Of a stretch of 64,000 nt of DNA, positions 8,452-15,462 are shown in pieces; the stretch's first letter is position 1; each line of letters begins with the position of its first letter. The position numbers and the translations under genes are program-made. Source of the stretch: Bacteroides sp. MSB163 (GTDB taxonomy: Bacteria; Bacteroidota; Bacteroidia; Bacteroidales; Bacteroidaceae). Under the pieces are notes generated by a model. It had not been told where the DNA came from. It did no database searches and worked only from the letters and a program-made list of their open reading frames with translations. The stretch is from contig NZ_CP143867.1 of the NCBI RefSeq assembly GCF_036416795.1, positions 1,984,001 to 2,048,000 of the forward strand, in the 5' to 3' direction.

Positions 8452-9539
8452 GCCTTGTCCTCCTGCTTTAATGGGTGGGTGAAGACGAACCGTGAACCAT
8501 CGGTATATTGCGGGTCTATCCAGATATTCCCGCCAAGGCGGCTGATGATGAGTTGACAGATAGCCAATCCAAGACCTGTTCCCTGGGATTTCTCGTTTAC
8601 TCTTTCGAAGCGTTCGAATATTCTGCCTTGTTTTTCTAACGGAATGCCGCAACCGGTATCGGTGATGGAGAATTGCGCCATACCTTTTTCGTTTTGTTCC
8701 AGTAGCAGGGTGATGCTTCCTTCCTTTGTGAACTTGGTGGCATTGACTAATATATTGATTAGCACTTGGTGCAACCGGAGGGTATCGGTCTCGATTTCTA
8801 AGGATGGGAGTTCGGTTTTGAAGAAGATTTCAGCTTGTGTCTGCTTGATGCCTTCTAATGTTTGAACGATACCTTCGCATAAGTCCACGGCATCACATTG
8901 TTTAAGGTTGAACTTCATGTTCGTTACGTCAAGGCAGGATATGTCTACCACATCGTTCACCAGATTCAGTAGCAGGCGGGAGTTCAACTGGATGATATCA
9001 TTGCATTGTTTCCGGGTTTCATCATCGATGCCGGGAGTGGTCAGTACATCGGAAAAGCCGGACAAGGCATTCAATGGAGTCCGGATTTCGTGGCTCATGT
9101 TTGAAATGAAAAGGCTTTTGTTGCGTATCGAGTCTTCTACCGCTTTCTCTGCTTTCTGTAACTTCCGCCTTGAGAACATTAACTTTTTGGCTTGTTTTTT
9201 CAGGTAGATGAAGCAAAAGATTGCAGCAATGATGAAACAGGGCAATATGATGAGGGCTACTAATAGCAAATGATTCTGTTGCTGATTGTTGGCTAGTTGC
9301 AGTTCGTCTATGGAGTATGTCTTGCGTAAATCCTTTACTTTATGGGAGTTGATTTCTTTGTAATCCGTTTCAATTCGGTCTCCCAATTCTTTATACAGAT
9401 TGGCGGCTTTTTCATATTGCTGTTCTTGCATATACTGATTAGCAACTTTCCAGAGACTATCTTGTTTACTGTCCTGATTGGCATAACTGCTAAGAAACGG
9501 GGAAAGCAGAAATAGTAGTATGAAGACAGGCTTTTTCAT
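8448..9539 (-). CDS. Membrane sensor histidine kinase (intact)
   Basis: The protein has 363 residues from MKKPVFILLF at 9539; a longer upstream reading adds 19 non-signal residues. A signal peptide is followed by a short periplasmic region with one TPR-like hairpin (EQQYEKAANLYKELGD). A membrane helix lies at about residues 90-112. HisKA follows, with His150 in SNMSHEIRTPLNALSGF. The HATPase domain has NILVNATKFT (N box), DTGCGIP (G1), IFERF (F box) and GTGLGLAIC (G2). No receiver domain is fused, and no response regulator gene is adjacent. It overlaps by 4 bp with the pseudokinase gene, so the two are probably made together and may form heteromers. A -7 box lies at 9563-9570. Confidence 0.9.
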   Translation of the reverse strand: MKKPVFILLFLLSPFLSSYANQDSKQDSLWKVANQYMQEQQYEKAANLYKELGDRIETDYKEINSHKVKDLRKTYSIDELQLANNQQQNHLLLVALIILPCFIIAAIFCFIYLKKQAKKLMFSRRKLQKAEKAVEDSIRNKSLFISNMSHEIRTPLNALSGFSDVLTTPGIDDETRKQCNDIIQLNSRLLLNLVNDVVDISCLDVTNMKFNLKQCDAVDLCEGIVQTLEGIKQTQAEIFFKTELPSLEIETDTLRLHQVLINILVNATKFTKEGSITLLLEQNEKGMAQFSITDTGCGIPLEKQGRIFERFERVNEKSQGTGLGLAICQLIISRLGGNIWIDPQYTDGSRFVFTHPLKQEDKA

Positions 9540-9562
9540 GTTTTTTTTGATTAGTGTCGTTG

Positions 9563-9570
9563 CAAAGGTA
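9563..9570 (-). promoter_or_regulatory. -7 box for the kinase/pseudokinase operon
   Basis: TACCTTTG on the minus strand lies 24 bp before the kinase start and matches TAnnTTTG. It is divergent from the rbfA promoter. Confidence 0.6.
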
Positions 9571-9645
9571 ATTTTATTATAAATAGATTGTCCCAATAAT
9601 CGTGCTAAAAAAAGTATAATTTATCAGCTAACTGAGATATTTCAG

Positions 9646-9653
9646 TAACTTTG
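9646..9653 (+). promoter_or_regulatory. -7 box for rbfA
   Basis: TAACTTTG lies 25 bp before the rbfA start and matches TAnnTTTG. Confidence 0.6.
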
Positions 9654-9678
9654 TCTCTAAATTAAAGAAGTATATAGT

Positions 9679-10011
9679 ATGGAAACTACCAGACAGAACA
9701 AAATATCCCGTTTGCTTCAAAAAGAATTGAGTGAAATTTTCTTGTTGCAGACTAAGTCGATGCCAGGTGTACTGATCTCTGTCAGTGCTGTGCGTATCAG
9801 CCCGGACTTGAGTGTCGCACGTGTTTATCTCAGTATCTTCCCTTCGGAAAAGGCGGAGGAGATAATAAAGAATGTCAATGATAATATGAAGTCTATCCGT
9901 TATGAGTTGGGGACCCGTGTGCGTCATCAGCTTCGTATCATTCCAGAACTGAAGTTCTTTGTGGATGATTCACTGGATTATCTTGAAAAAATAGATGAAT
10001 TGTTGAAGTGA
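9679..10011 (+). CDS. rbfA: Ribosome-binding factor A
   Basis: This 110-residue KH-fold protein assists late 30S subunit maturation and 16S rRNA 5'-end processing in the cytoplasm. Visible family features are the N-terminal helix (QNKISRLLQKELSEIF), the central VSAVRISPDLSVARVYLSIF strand pair and the RHQLRIIPELKFFVDDSLDY segment near the C-terminus. Length is normal. Its TGA stop overlaps the GTG start of the following permease gene by 3 bases of the TGA, so the two are translationally coupled. Confidence 0.93.
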   Translation: METTRQNKISRLLQKELSEIFLLQTKSMPGVLISVSAVRISPDLSVARVYLSIFPSEKAEEIIKNVNDNMKSIRYELGTRVRHQLRIIPELKFFVDDSLDYLEKIDELLK

Positions 10012-11240
10012 ACCTTCCCTTCTACATAGCCCGGCGTTATCTCTTCTCCAAGAAGAAGCACAACGCTATCAATATCATTTCCGGCATTTCGGTGTGTGGA
10101 GTGGCATTGGCTACGTTGGCATTGGTCTGTACACTCTCCGTGTTCAATGGTTTTCAGGACATGGTGGCAGGGTTCTTTACAGCCTTTGATCCGGAATTGA
10201 AAATTACGGTTCGTGAAGGAAAAGTATTTGAACCGCAGGGGACGGCCTTTCAGGAAGTGCGCTCTTTGCCGGAGATTGATGTCTGGACGGAGACGCTGGA
10301 AGAGAATGCCATGGTGCAATATAAGGACCGTCAGGCTATGGCTATTATTAAAGGGGTGGAAGATAACTTCGAGGAGCTTACGTCTATTGATAGTTTGCTG
10401 TACGGTGCAGGTGAGTTTATCCTGCATGACTCTATCGTAGATTATGGCGTATTGGGTGTGGAATTGATATCTGAGTTGGGAACAGGACTTCAGTTTGTTG
10501 ATCCCCTTCAGGTGTATGCTCCCAAACGGAATGTACGCGTGAATATGGCTAATCCTTCCGCTTCTTTCAATCGTGATTACCTTTTCTCTCCCGGTGTAGT
10601 GTTTGTTGTTAATCAGCAGAAGTATGATGCACGCTACATTCTTACTTCTCTTAGCTTTGCCCGTAATCTTTTTAATTATGACACGGAGGTGTCTGCTGTT
10701 GAATTGAAGTTGAAGCCGGGGGCGGATGTTACGGCTGTGCAGAGAAAGATTGCCCGTATTCTAGGTGATGAATTTGTGGTACTGGACCGTTATGAGCAGC
10801 AGGCTGATGTGTTCCGTATTATGGAGATAGAGAAATTCATATCTTATCTTTTCCTCACATTTATTCTTGCGATAGCCTGTTTCAATGTGATTGGTTCTCT
10901 TTCCATGTTGATCTTGGATAAACGCGAAGACGTAGAGACTCTGCGTAATCTTGGAGCTGATGATCGCTTGATAGCCCGTATATTTTTGTTTGAAGGCCGG
11001 CTTATTTCCCTGTTCGGTGCACTTTCCGGTATTGTTTTGGGGCTGTTGCTTTGCTATATCCAGCAGCGTTTCGGTATTATTTCCTTAGGTGGCGGTAATG
11101 GCGGCTTTATTGTGGATGCTTATCCTGTCAGTGTGCATGTAACGGATGTCATGCTGATATTTGTTACGGTTATCACGGTCGGATTCCTTTCGGTGTGGTA
11201 TCCGGTGCACTATTTGACGCGGCGGTTACTGAAGAAATAA
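10008..11240 (+). CDS. LolC/LolE-type ABC transporter permease (FtsX-like)
   Basis: The protein has 410 residues. The GTG start at 10008 overlaps the rbfA stop. The N-terminus (FYIARRYLFSKKKHNAINIISGISV) is typical of LolC/E lipoprotein-releasing permeases. The first membrane helix is at about residues 20-45, then a large periplasmic MacB-PCD-like domain (about 46-270), then three C-terminal helices (about 275-300, 320-350, 375-400) of the FtsX domain. The expected job is to extract lipoproteins from the inner membrane for transport to the outer membrane. No LolD ATPase gene is adjacent, so it must be encoded elsewhere. Pairing with rbfA appears to be positional rather than functional. Confidence 0.88.
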   Translation: MNLPFYIARRYLFSKKKHNAINIISGISVCGVALATLALVCTLSVFNGFQDMVAGFFTAFDPELKITVREGKVFEPQGTAFQEVRSLPEIDVWTETLEENAMVQYKDRQAMAIIKGVEDNFEELTSIDSLLYGAGEFILHDSIVDYGVLGVELISELGTGLQFVDPLQVYAPKRNVRVNMANPSASFNRDYLFSPGVVFVVNQQKYDARYILTSLSFARNLFNYDTEVSAVELKLKPGADVTAVQRKIARILGDEFVVLDRYEQQADVFRIMEIEKFISYLFLTFILAIACFNVIGSLSMLILDKREDVETLRNLGADDRLIARIFLFEGRLISLFGALSGIVLGLLLCYIQQRFGIISLGGGNGGFIVDAYPVSVHVTDVMLIFVTVITVGFLSVWYPVHYLTRRLLKK

Positions 11241-11285
11241 CATCTGTTTTCGATTACAAGTAGACTCCTATAAATTGAGTGCCGG

Positions 11286-12044
11286 ATGATGAAATACCTG
11301 TTAGTAGAAGACGAACGTTTCGCTTATGAAGAGATGAAGCGGATGATGGAGAAGTTACGCCCCGATTATCAATTGGAGGCATGGACAGCCACTGTGGAGC
11401 AGACCGTACAATTTCTGAAACATCATCCGGTAGATTTGGTGTTGCTGGATATCCGGTTGACGGATGGAAACAGTTTCGACATTTTTGAGCAGATACAGGT
11501 CACGACTCCTGTTATTTTTACTACCGCCTATGATGAGCATGCCATACAGGCTTTTAAAGTGAATAGTGTGGACTATCTGCTAAAGCCTGTGGAGGAAGAT
11601 GATTTACTGGCGGCATTAAGGAAATTTGAACAGCTCAGGGTTGTGCAATCTCCCGTTACCGATTACAGGAAACTGGAAGAAGCATTGATGAGTAATTGTA
11701 AAAAGAACCGTTTCCTTATCCAGAAAGGTGATGCGTATCATTATGTGGAGACTTCAGATACCGCTTTCTTCTACAGTGAAGAAAAAGTAGTCTTTCTGCA
11801 TGCCTTTTCAGATAAACGCTATATTGTGGACTATACTTTGGAACAGATAGAGCAGTTGCTGGATGAGAGGACTTTCTTCCGTGTTTCCCGCAATTGCATT
11901 GCTAATATCAATTCTATCCGTAAGATATCCAAGTACTTCAACAGTCGGTTGAAGTTGAGCTTCCAGCCTGAATGTCCGCACGAGGTTTTAATCAGTCGTG
12001 TGCGGGTTCCTGATTTCCTGAAGTGGGTGGATGGTGTGCTTTAA
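11286..12044 (+). CDS. LytTR-family response regulator
   Basis: The protein has 252 residues. The receiver domain (residues 1-120) has the acidic pair EDE near residues 8-10, phospho-acceptor Asp55 (LVLLDIRLTDG), and the conserved Thr and Lys (TTAYDEHAIQAF and LLKPVEEDD). A LytTR DNA-binding domain occupies about 150-250 (FFRVSRNCIANINSIRKI). It is followed at once by a LytS-type sensor kinase, so the two form a cognate pair. Start ATG 11286 or 11289 are both possible. The outer-membrane protein gene downstream is a candidate target but that is only inference from position. Confidence 0.92.
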   Translation: MMKYLLVEDERFAYEEMKRMMEKLRPDYQLEAWTATVEQTVQFLKHHPVDLVLLDIRLTDGNSFDIFEQIQVTTPVIFTTAYDEHAIQAFKVNSVDYLLKPVEEDDLLAALRKFEQLRVVQSPVTDYRKLEEALMSNCKKNRFLIQKGDAYHYVETSDTAFFYSEEKVVFLHAFSDKRYIVDYTLEQIEQLLDERTFFRVSRNCIANINSIRKISKYFNSRLKLSFQPECPHEVLISRVRVPDFLKWVDGVL

Positions 12045-12057
12045 AATACATTTGGGG

Positions 12058-13062
12058 ATGAAGAATAAATGGTATATCCTGCTTTTCATAGTGATCATTG
12101 CAATTTCTCTGTTTGCATTCCAGTATGTGGCGGAGCTTCTTTCTGATGCTCCCCGGAGTCTGAGTTTGGAGACACAGTATCTGCTCAATTTACCTGCCTG
12201 CATCTTTGTAGGGATTGTCGACTTTCTCATCATTGTTATTGTCCATAAGAGGCTGGACAACATTAACAATACAATGAGAATCTTTATTGATTTATTGTTG
12301 GCATCCGTATGGGTGAGTTGCTTCGGCATAACGGCCAATTATATCCTGTCCGTTATTCTGGAGGAACCTTGGCCGGAAGATTATGCCCTACTGAAAATGT
12401 CTCTGCCAGTGGTGCTTTGGAATAGCATGATTGTTCTTCTGATTGAAATATTCTTTTATCAGCAAAGCCAAATGGAAGCAGAGAAAAAACTGGCAATTAT
12501 AGAGAAAGAGAAGATTCAGTATCAGTATGAAACTTTGAAAGCCCAGATAAATCCACATTTCCTGTTCAATAGTCTGAATGTGCTATCCTCACTGGCTTAT
12601 AGTGATGCGGAAAAGACCAATCAGTTTGCTAAAAAGCTGTCAGGTGTCTACCGTTATCTGTTGCTGACAAACAATCGTCCGATGGTTACTTTGAAGGAAG
12701 AACTGGCTTTTCTGGAAAGCTATGTGTTTCTGGAGAAGATTCGCTTTGAAGATACATTGTTCATCGAGATAGATGAATGTGGTTTGTATGGAAGCAGATT
12801 GATTATTCCCGTCAGTCTGCAATTGCTGGTAGAGAATGCGATAAAGCATAATATAGCTACTTTAAAGAATCCACTTATTGTTCGGATAGGCTTTACCGAT
12901 GAGGGGATCATGGTTTCCAATAATATGCAATTGCGGAGTTCAGTAGATAGAGGTGGTATAGGGTTAGGGAACCTGGAAAAACAATACGCCTTGTATGATA
13001 AAGCAATTGATATCGTAGAAAGTACTACAGAATTTGTAGTGAGAGTACCTTTTCTCGAATAA
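12058..13062 (+). CDS. LytS/YehU-type sensor histidine kinase
   Basis: The protein has 334 residues from MKNKWYILLF at 12058; an alternative start at 12031 overlaps the regulator gene. Four membrane helices lie at about residues 6-24, 43-63, 74-101 and 113-134. A short coiled coil (MEAEKKLAIIEKEKIQ) leads to the His_kinase family domain with His167 in QINPHFLFNSLN. The HATPase part has LQLLVENAIKHN and GIGLGNLEKQYAL. It has no extracytoplasmic sensor domain, so it probably senses within or near the membrane. It partners with the LytTR regulator directly upstream. Confidence 0.92.
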   Translation: MKNKWYILLFIVIIAISLFAFQYVAELLSDAPRSLSLETQYLLNLPACIFVGIVDFLIIVIVHKRLDNINNTMRIFIDLLLASVWVSCFGITANYILSVILEEPWPEDYALLKMSLPVVLWNSMIVLLIEIFFYQQSQMEAEKKLAIIEKEKIQYQYETLKAQINPHFLFNSLNVLSSLAYSDAEKTNQFAKKLSGVYRYLLLTNNRPMVTLKEELAFLESYVFLEKIRFEDTLFIEIDECGLYGSRLIIPVSLQLLVENAIKHNIATLKNPLIVRIGFTDEGIMVSNNMQLRSSVDRGGIGLGNLEKQYALYDKAIDIVESTTEFVVRVPFLE

Positions 13063-13195
13063 TTTTCTTTTTTCCTTTTGTTCCATCTTTGGGATAATGA
13101 AATTCAACAGGTCTTTCATGTAGTTCGTCGGAAAAGACTTATACCGGACAAGCTAATCTCTTTTCTTTGCAATAAAATAATCTAAATTATTAGCA

Positions 13196-14098
13196 ATGAG
13201 ACGATTCTCTTATCTTTTATTTCTGTTGCTCTTGGTGGCGGCAATCGATGGTTTTGCACAAGGAGTTCTTAAAACGGAGTATATGCCTGCCTCTTCTTTC
13301 AGAGATGAAGCGGGGAATAAATTGGGTTCGGGTGATTTATTAAAATTCACCGGAGCATACACGCTACCCTTTTCGCTGAAGCAGAATGCATCGGGACAGC
13401 CTGTCATGTGGTCGGCATCGGTAAGAGGGACTTATGCGATACTTAATAATCGACATATGGCTTTGGATATGCATCCGGATGAGGTGTTAAGTGGCAGTCT
13501 CAATCTGACGCATGTACGGCCCTTGTCGAGAAAGTGGTACATGATAGCCAGTTTGGGAGCAGGTATTTATTCGGCACCGGATGCAATTACCTGGCAGAGT
13601 GTATTGGTGAATGGGGGAGTGATTTTTGTGTATAAATGCAGGAAAAATCTGGATATAGGTATTGGGGCTGGATTGACGAATTCATTTGGAGTACCTATTG
13701 CCATGCCGATGTTCTTTCTGAATTGGCAGCTTTCCGGTAACTATGAGGTCAATGTGAATCTCTCTTCTGGTGTTGAAGTGTCCGGGGCGGTACGTTTGGG
13801 AGATCGGTTTAAGCTGAGGCTGGTGGCAATGGAAATGGATGGAATATCTTCTGTGATGGATGTAGAGGGAAAGTCGATGATATATGCTTCAGTTATGATG
13901 CGATCCTATCTCTGTCCGGAATACAGGATAGGTAAGAAGTCGTGCCTGTATTTGGGGATAGGAGGCAATTGGCTCAGGTCCGGCAATCTGACTAAACGTA
14001 CGCTTAAAGGGTTTGTAGACAATATGTTCAGTGATAAAGATGACCCGTATTTCAATCCGACGGTTTATTTTTCTGCAGGAGTGAAATGTGGGTTTTAA
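13196..14098 (+). CDS. Predicted outer-membrane beta-barrel protein (DUF6268-like)
   Basis: The protein has 300 residues with a clear signal peptide (MRRFSYLLFLLLLVAAIDGFAQ, cleaved after about residue 22). The mature part alternates short amphipathic strands (VRGTYAILNN, WYMIASLGAGIYS, LDIGIGAGLTNSFG, YEVNVNLSSGVEV, YFSAGVKCGF) and ends in an aromatic residue, as expected of an outer-membrane barrel. I recognise a resemblance to the DUF6268 family, with no known function. It lies 133 bp after the LytTR/LytS pair and could be under its control. Convergent repeats follow. Confidence 0.65.
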   Translation: MRRFSYLLFLLLLVAAIDGFAQGVLKTEYMPASSFRDEAGNKLGSGDLLKFTGAYTLPFSLKQNASGQPVMWSASVRGTYAILNNRHMALDMHPDEVLSGSLNLTHVRPLSRKWYMIASLGAGIYSAPDAITWQSVLVNGGVIFVYKCRKNLDIGIGAGLTNSFGVPIAMPMFFLNWQLSGNYEVNVNLSSGVEVSGAVRLGDRFKLRLVAMEMDGISSVMDVEGKSMIYASVMMRSYLCPEYRIGKKSCLYLGIGGNWLRSGNLTKRTLKGFVDNMFSDKDDPYFNPTVYFSAGVKCGF

Positions 14099-14129
14099 GC
14101 GGAACTCGTTCAATAAAAAGTTGGATCAA

Positions 14130-14234
14130 GTTACTCTCACTACCCTCACTTTGTATATAAGGCAGTAATAATAAGAATTTTAAGTGTTAGTGAGAGTAAC
14201 TTTTAAGAGTGAGAGTAAAAGGGTTACTCTCACT
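14130..14234. repeat. Four copies of GTTACTCTCACT, two per strand
   Basis: The 12-mer is at 14130-14141 and 14223-14234. Its reverse complement (AGTGAGAGTAAC) is at 14189-14200, and an 11-base match (AGTGAGAGTAA) is at 14208-14218. The copies can pair to form alternative hairpins between two convergent genes. Confidence 0.75.
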
Positions 14235-14336
14235 TACGCAGTCAACCTATATCAGGACGAGGCATCTATAAACTTTATATCAGGTGTTATTCTGTTGAGA
14301 ACCAAGGATATATCCCTTTATTCTTAGGGATAACGG

Positions 14337-14426
14337 GGTGTTGACCAAGGTTGACAGGCCTATCAACCTTGGTTGACGAGTCGGTTAACCTAGGTTGACA
14401 GGCTTGTCAGCCAAGGTTAACACCCG
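14337..14426. repeat. 22-bp phased GGTTGAC array within a large imperfect palindrome
   Basis: GGTTGAC or GGTTAAC begins at 14349, 14371, 14393 and 14415, exactly 22 bp apart. Each unit is itself partly palindromic (for example TCAACCTTGGTTGA at 14363-14376). The outer 24-base ends, 14337-14360 and 14403-14426, are complementary at about 19 positions. It lies between the barrel protein gene and the convergent TolC pseudogene. The rest of the 14.1-14.47 kb gap shows no reading frame I would call a gene. Confidence 0.8.
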
Positions 14427-14474
14427 GTAATGCTTACTGTAGAGATACAAAAACAACCGTGCAAAAAGAAATAA

Positions 14475-15355
14475 TCAATGGCTTAGTGCTGATTCTCTGC
14501 ATGAGTAGAATGCCAATACTCGCTCTTTTAGCAGATACGCATACTTTGCTTGTGATTGTTTCGATAATGCTTCTGTCAGTTTCATTTTTATCTCGTTGTA
14601 TTCATATACGGCTGACTTCCCCGAAGCATACTTTTCCAAAGCATAGCGATGTGCCTCTTCATTGGCAACGACGGCTTTGGAGGTCGATTCGTATTTTTCT
14701 AACGCGTTCACTGCATCCGTATAAGCTTTTTCGATCTCTTTATATAGATTCTTTTTCTCATTTTCCAAAGACAGACGGGCATTACTCTCTTCTATTCGTG
14801 CGGTGCGGACTTCATTCTGGGTTGAAAATCGGTCGAAAAGAGGGATACTCAGTGATAAATAGACACTTTTCTGCATATTATTTTGGAGTTGTTGCCTGAA
14901 GGATGGATTTATACTGTTTCCTGAATGATAATAGCCGGTGCTGATACCTGCGCCCAATGAAAGGGTAGGGTAATACCCTGCTTTGGCCACTTTGATGGCT
15001 TTTAAAATACGGATGCACTCCGCCGGAAACCTGTAAAAAGAGGCATTTCTGCGCTTACGGAGAAGGAAGAACTTTGTGTATTGCTGTCTTCGTATGCATT
15101 ACTGCGGTTGAGTGAGCGTCCGAAGTCGAACTTCTGAGAAGTTCCGGTACTGAGGTCGGGCAGGAAACTGTTTTTTAAAGTGCTTTTTTCTACTTTTAGT
15201 TTTTCAATACGGTTCCGGCTTTGTTTTACTTCAATATTGTGCCGGATGGCGTGATCGATGCACTCTTGGAGAGACCATCTTCTATTTTGTGCCTGTACAT
15301 TGCCGATAAAGGCGAAAGTCGTGATTGCCACGCTTATCATTATTAATTTCTTCAT
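14475..15355 (-). pseudogene. TolC-family outer-membrane efflux protein, internally deleted and frameshifted
   Basis: The first part (15355 to 15002) encodes a signal peptide (MKKLIMISVAITTFAFIGNVQAQ) and the N-terminal TolC repeat through MPLFTGFRR, then stops. The second part (frame open to 14475) resumes in another frame with AIKVAKAGYYPTLSLGAG, a segment that lies in the second half of TolC proteins, and continues to the end. About 290 residues remain against a usual 440-480, so roughly 150-190 codons are missing near 15000-15020 and the reading frame is shifted. The C-terminus (FYSCRESALSH) also departs from the usual FYRGxPL ending. It is the outer-membrane channel of the HlyD/ABC export locus beside it. 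Its promoter and operator are intact. Confidence 0.85.
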
Positions 15356-15403
15356 AAAAATAACATCGTTTGATTACTGTATGATTCTATTGCTTTGTTG
15401 TTG

Positions 15404-15411
15404 CAAAAATA
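15404..15411 (-). promoter_or_regulatory. -7 box of the tolC-like gene
   Basis: TATTTTTG on the minus strand matches TAnnTTTG. The operator core at 15443 lies 32 bp upstream of the box, exactly as at the hlyD promoter. Confidence 0.65.
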
Positions 15412-15431
15412 GAACACTGACAGCTCAAACG

Positions 15432-15460
15432 ATGTTATAGAAATGTTATCGCTATGTTAA
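15432..15460 (-). promoter_or_regulatory. Three TAACAT direct repeats at 11-bp spacing, tolC operator
   Basis: Read on the minus strand, TAACAT occurs three times with starts 11 bp apart (TAACATAGCGATAACAT and then TAACAT). The 18 bp at 15443-15460 are identical to 18903-18920. Direct repeats spaced by 11 bp are the usual site form for OmpR/PhoB-type response regulators. The operator overlaps the end region of the ABC gene by a few bp only. Confidence 0.75.
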
Positions 15461-15462
15461 GG

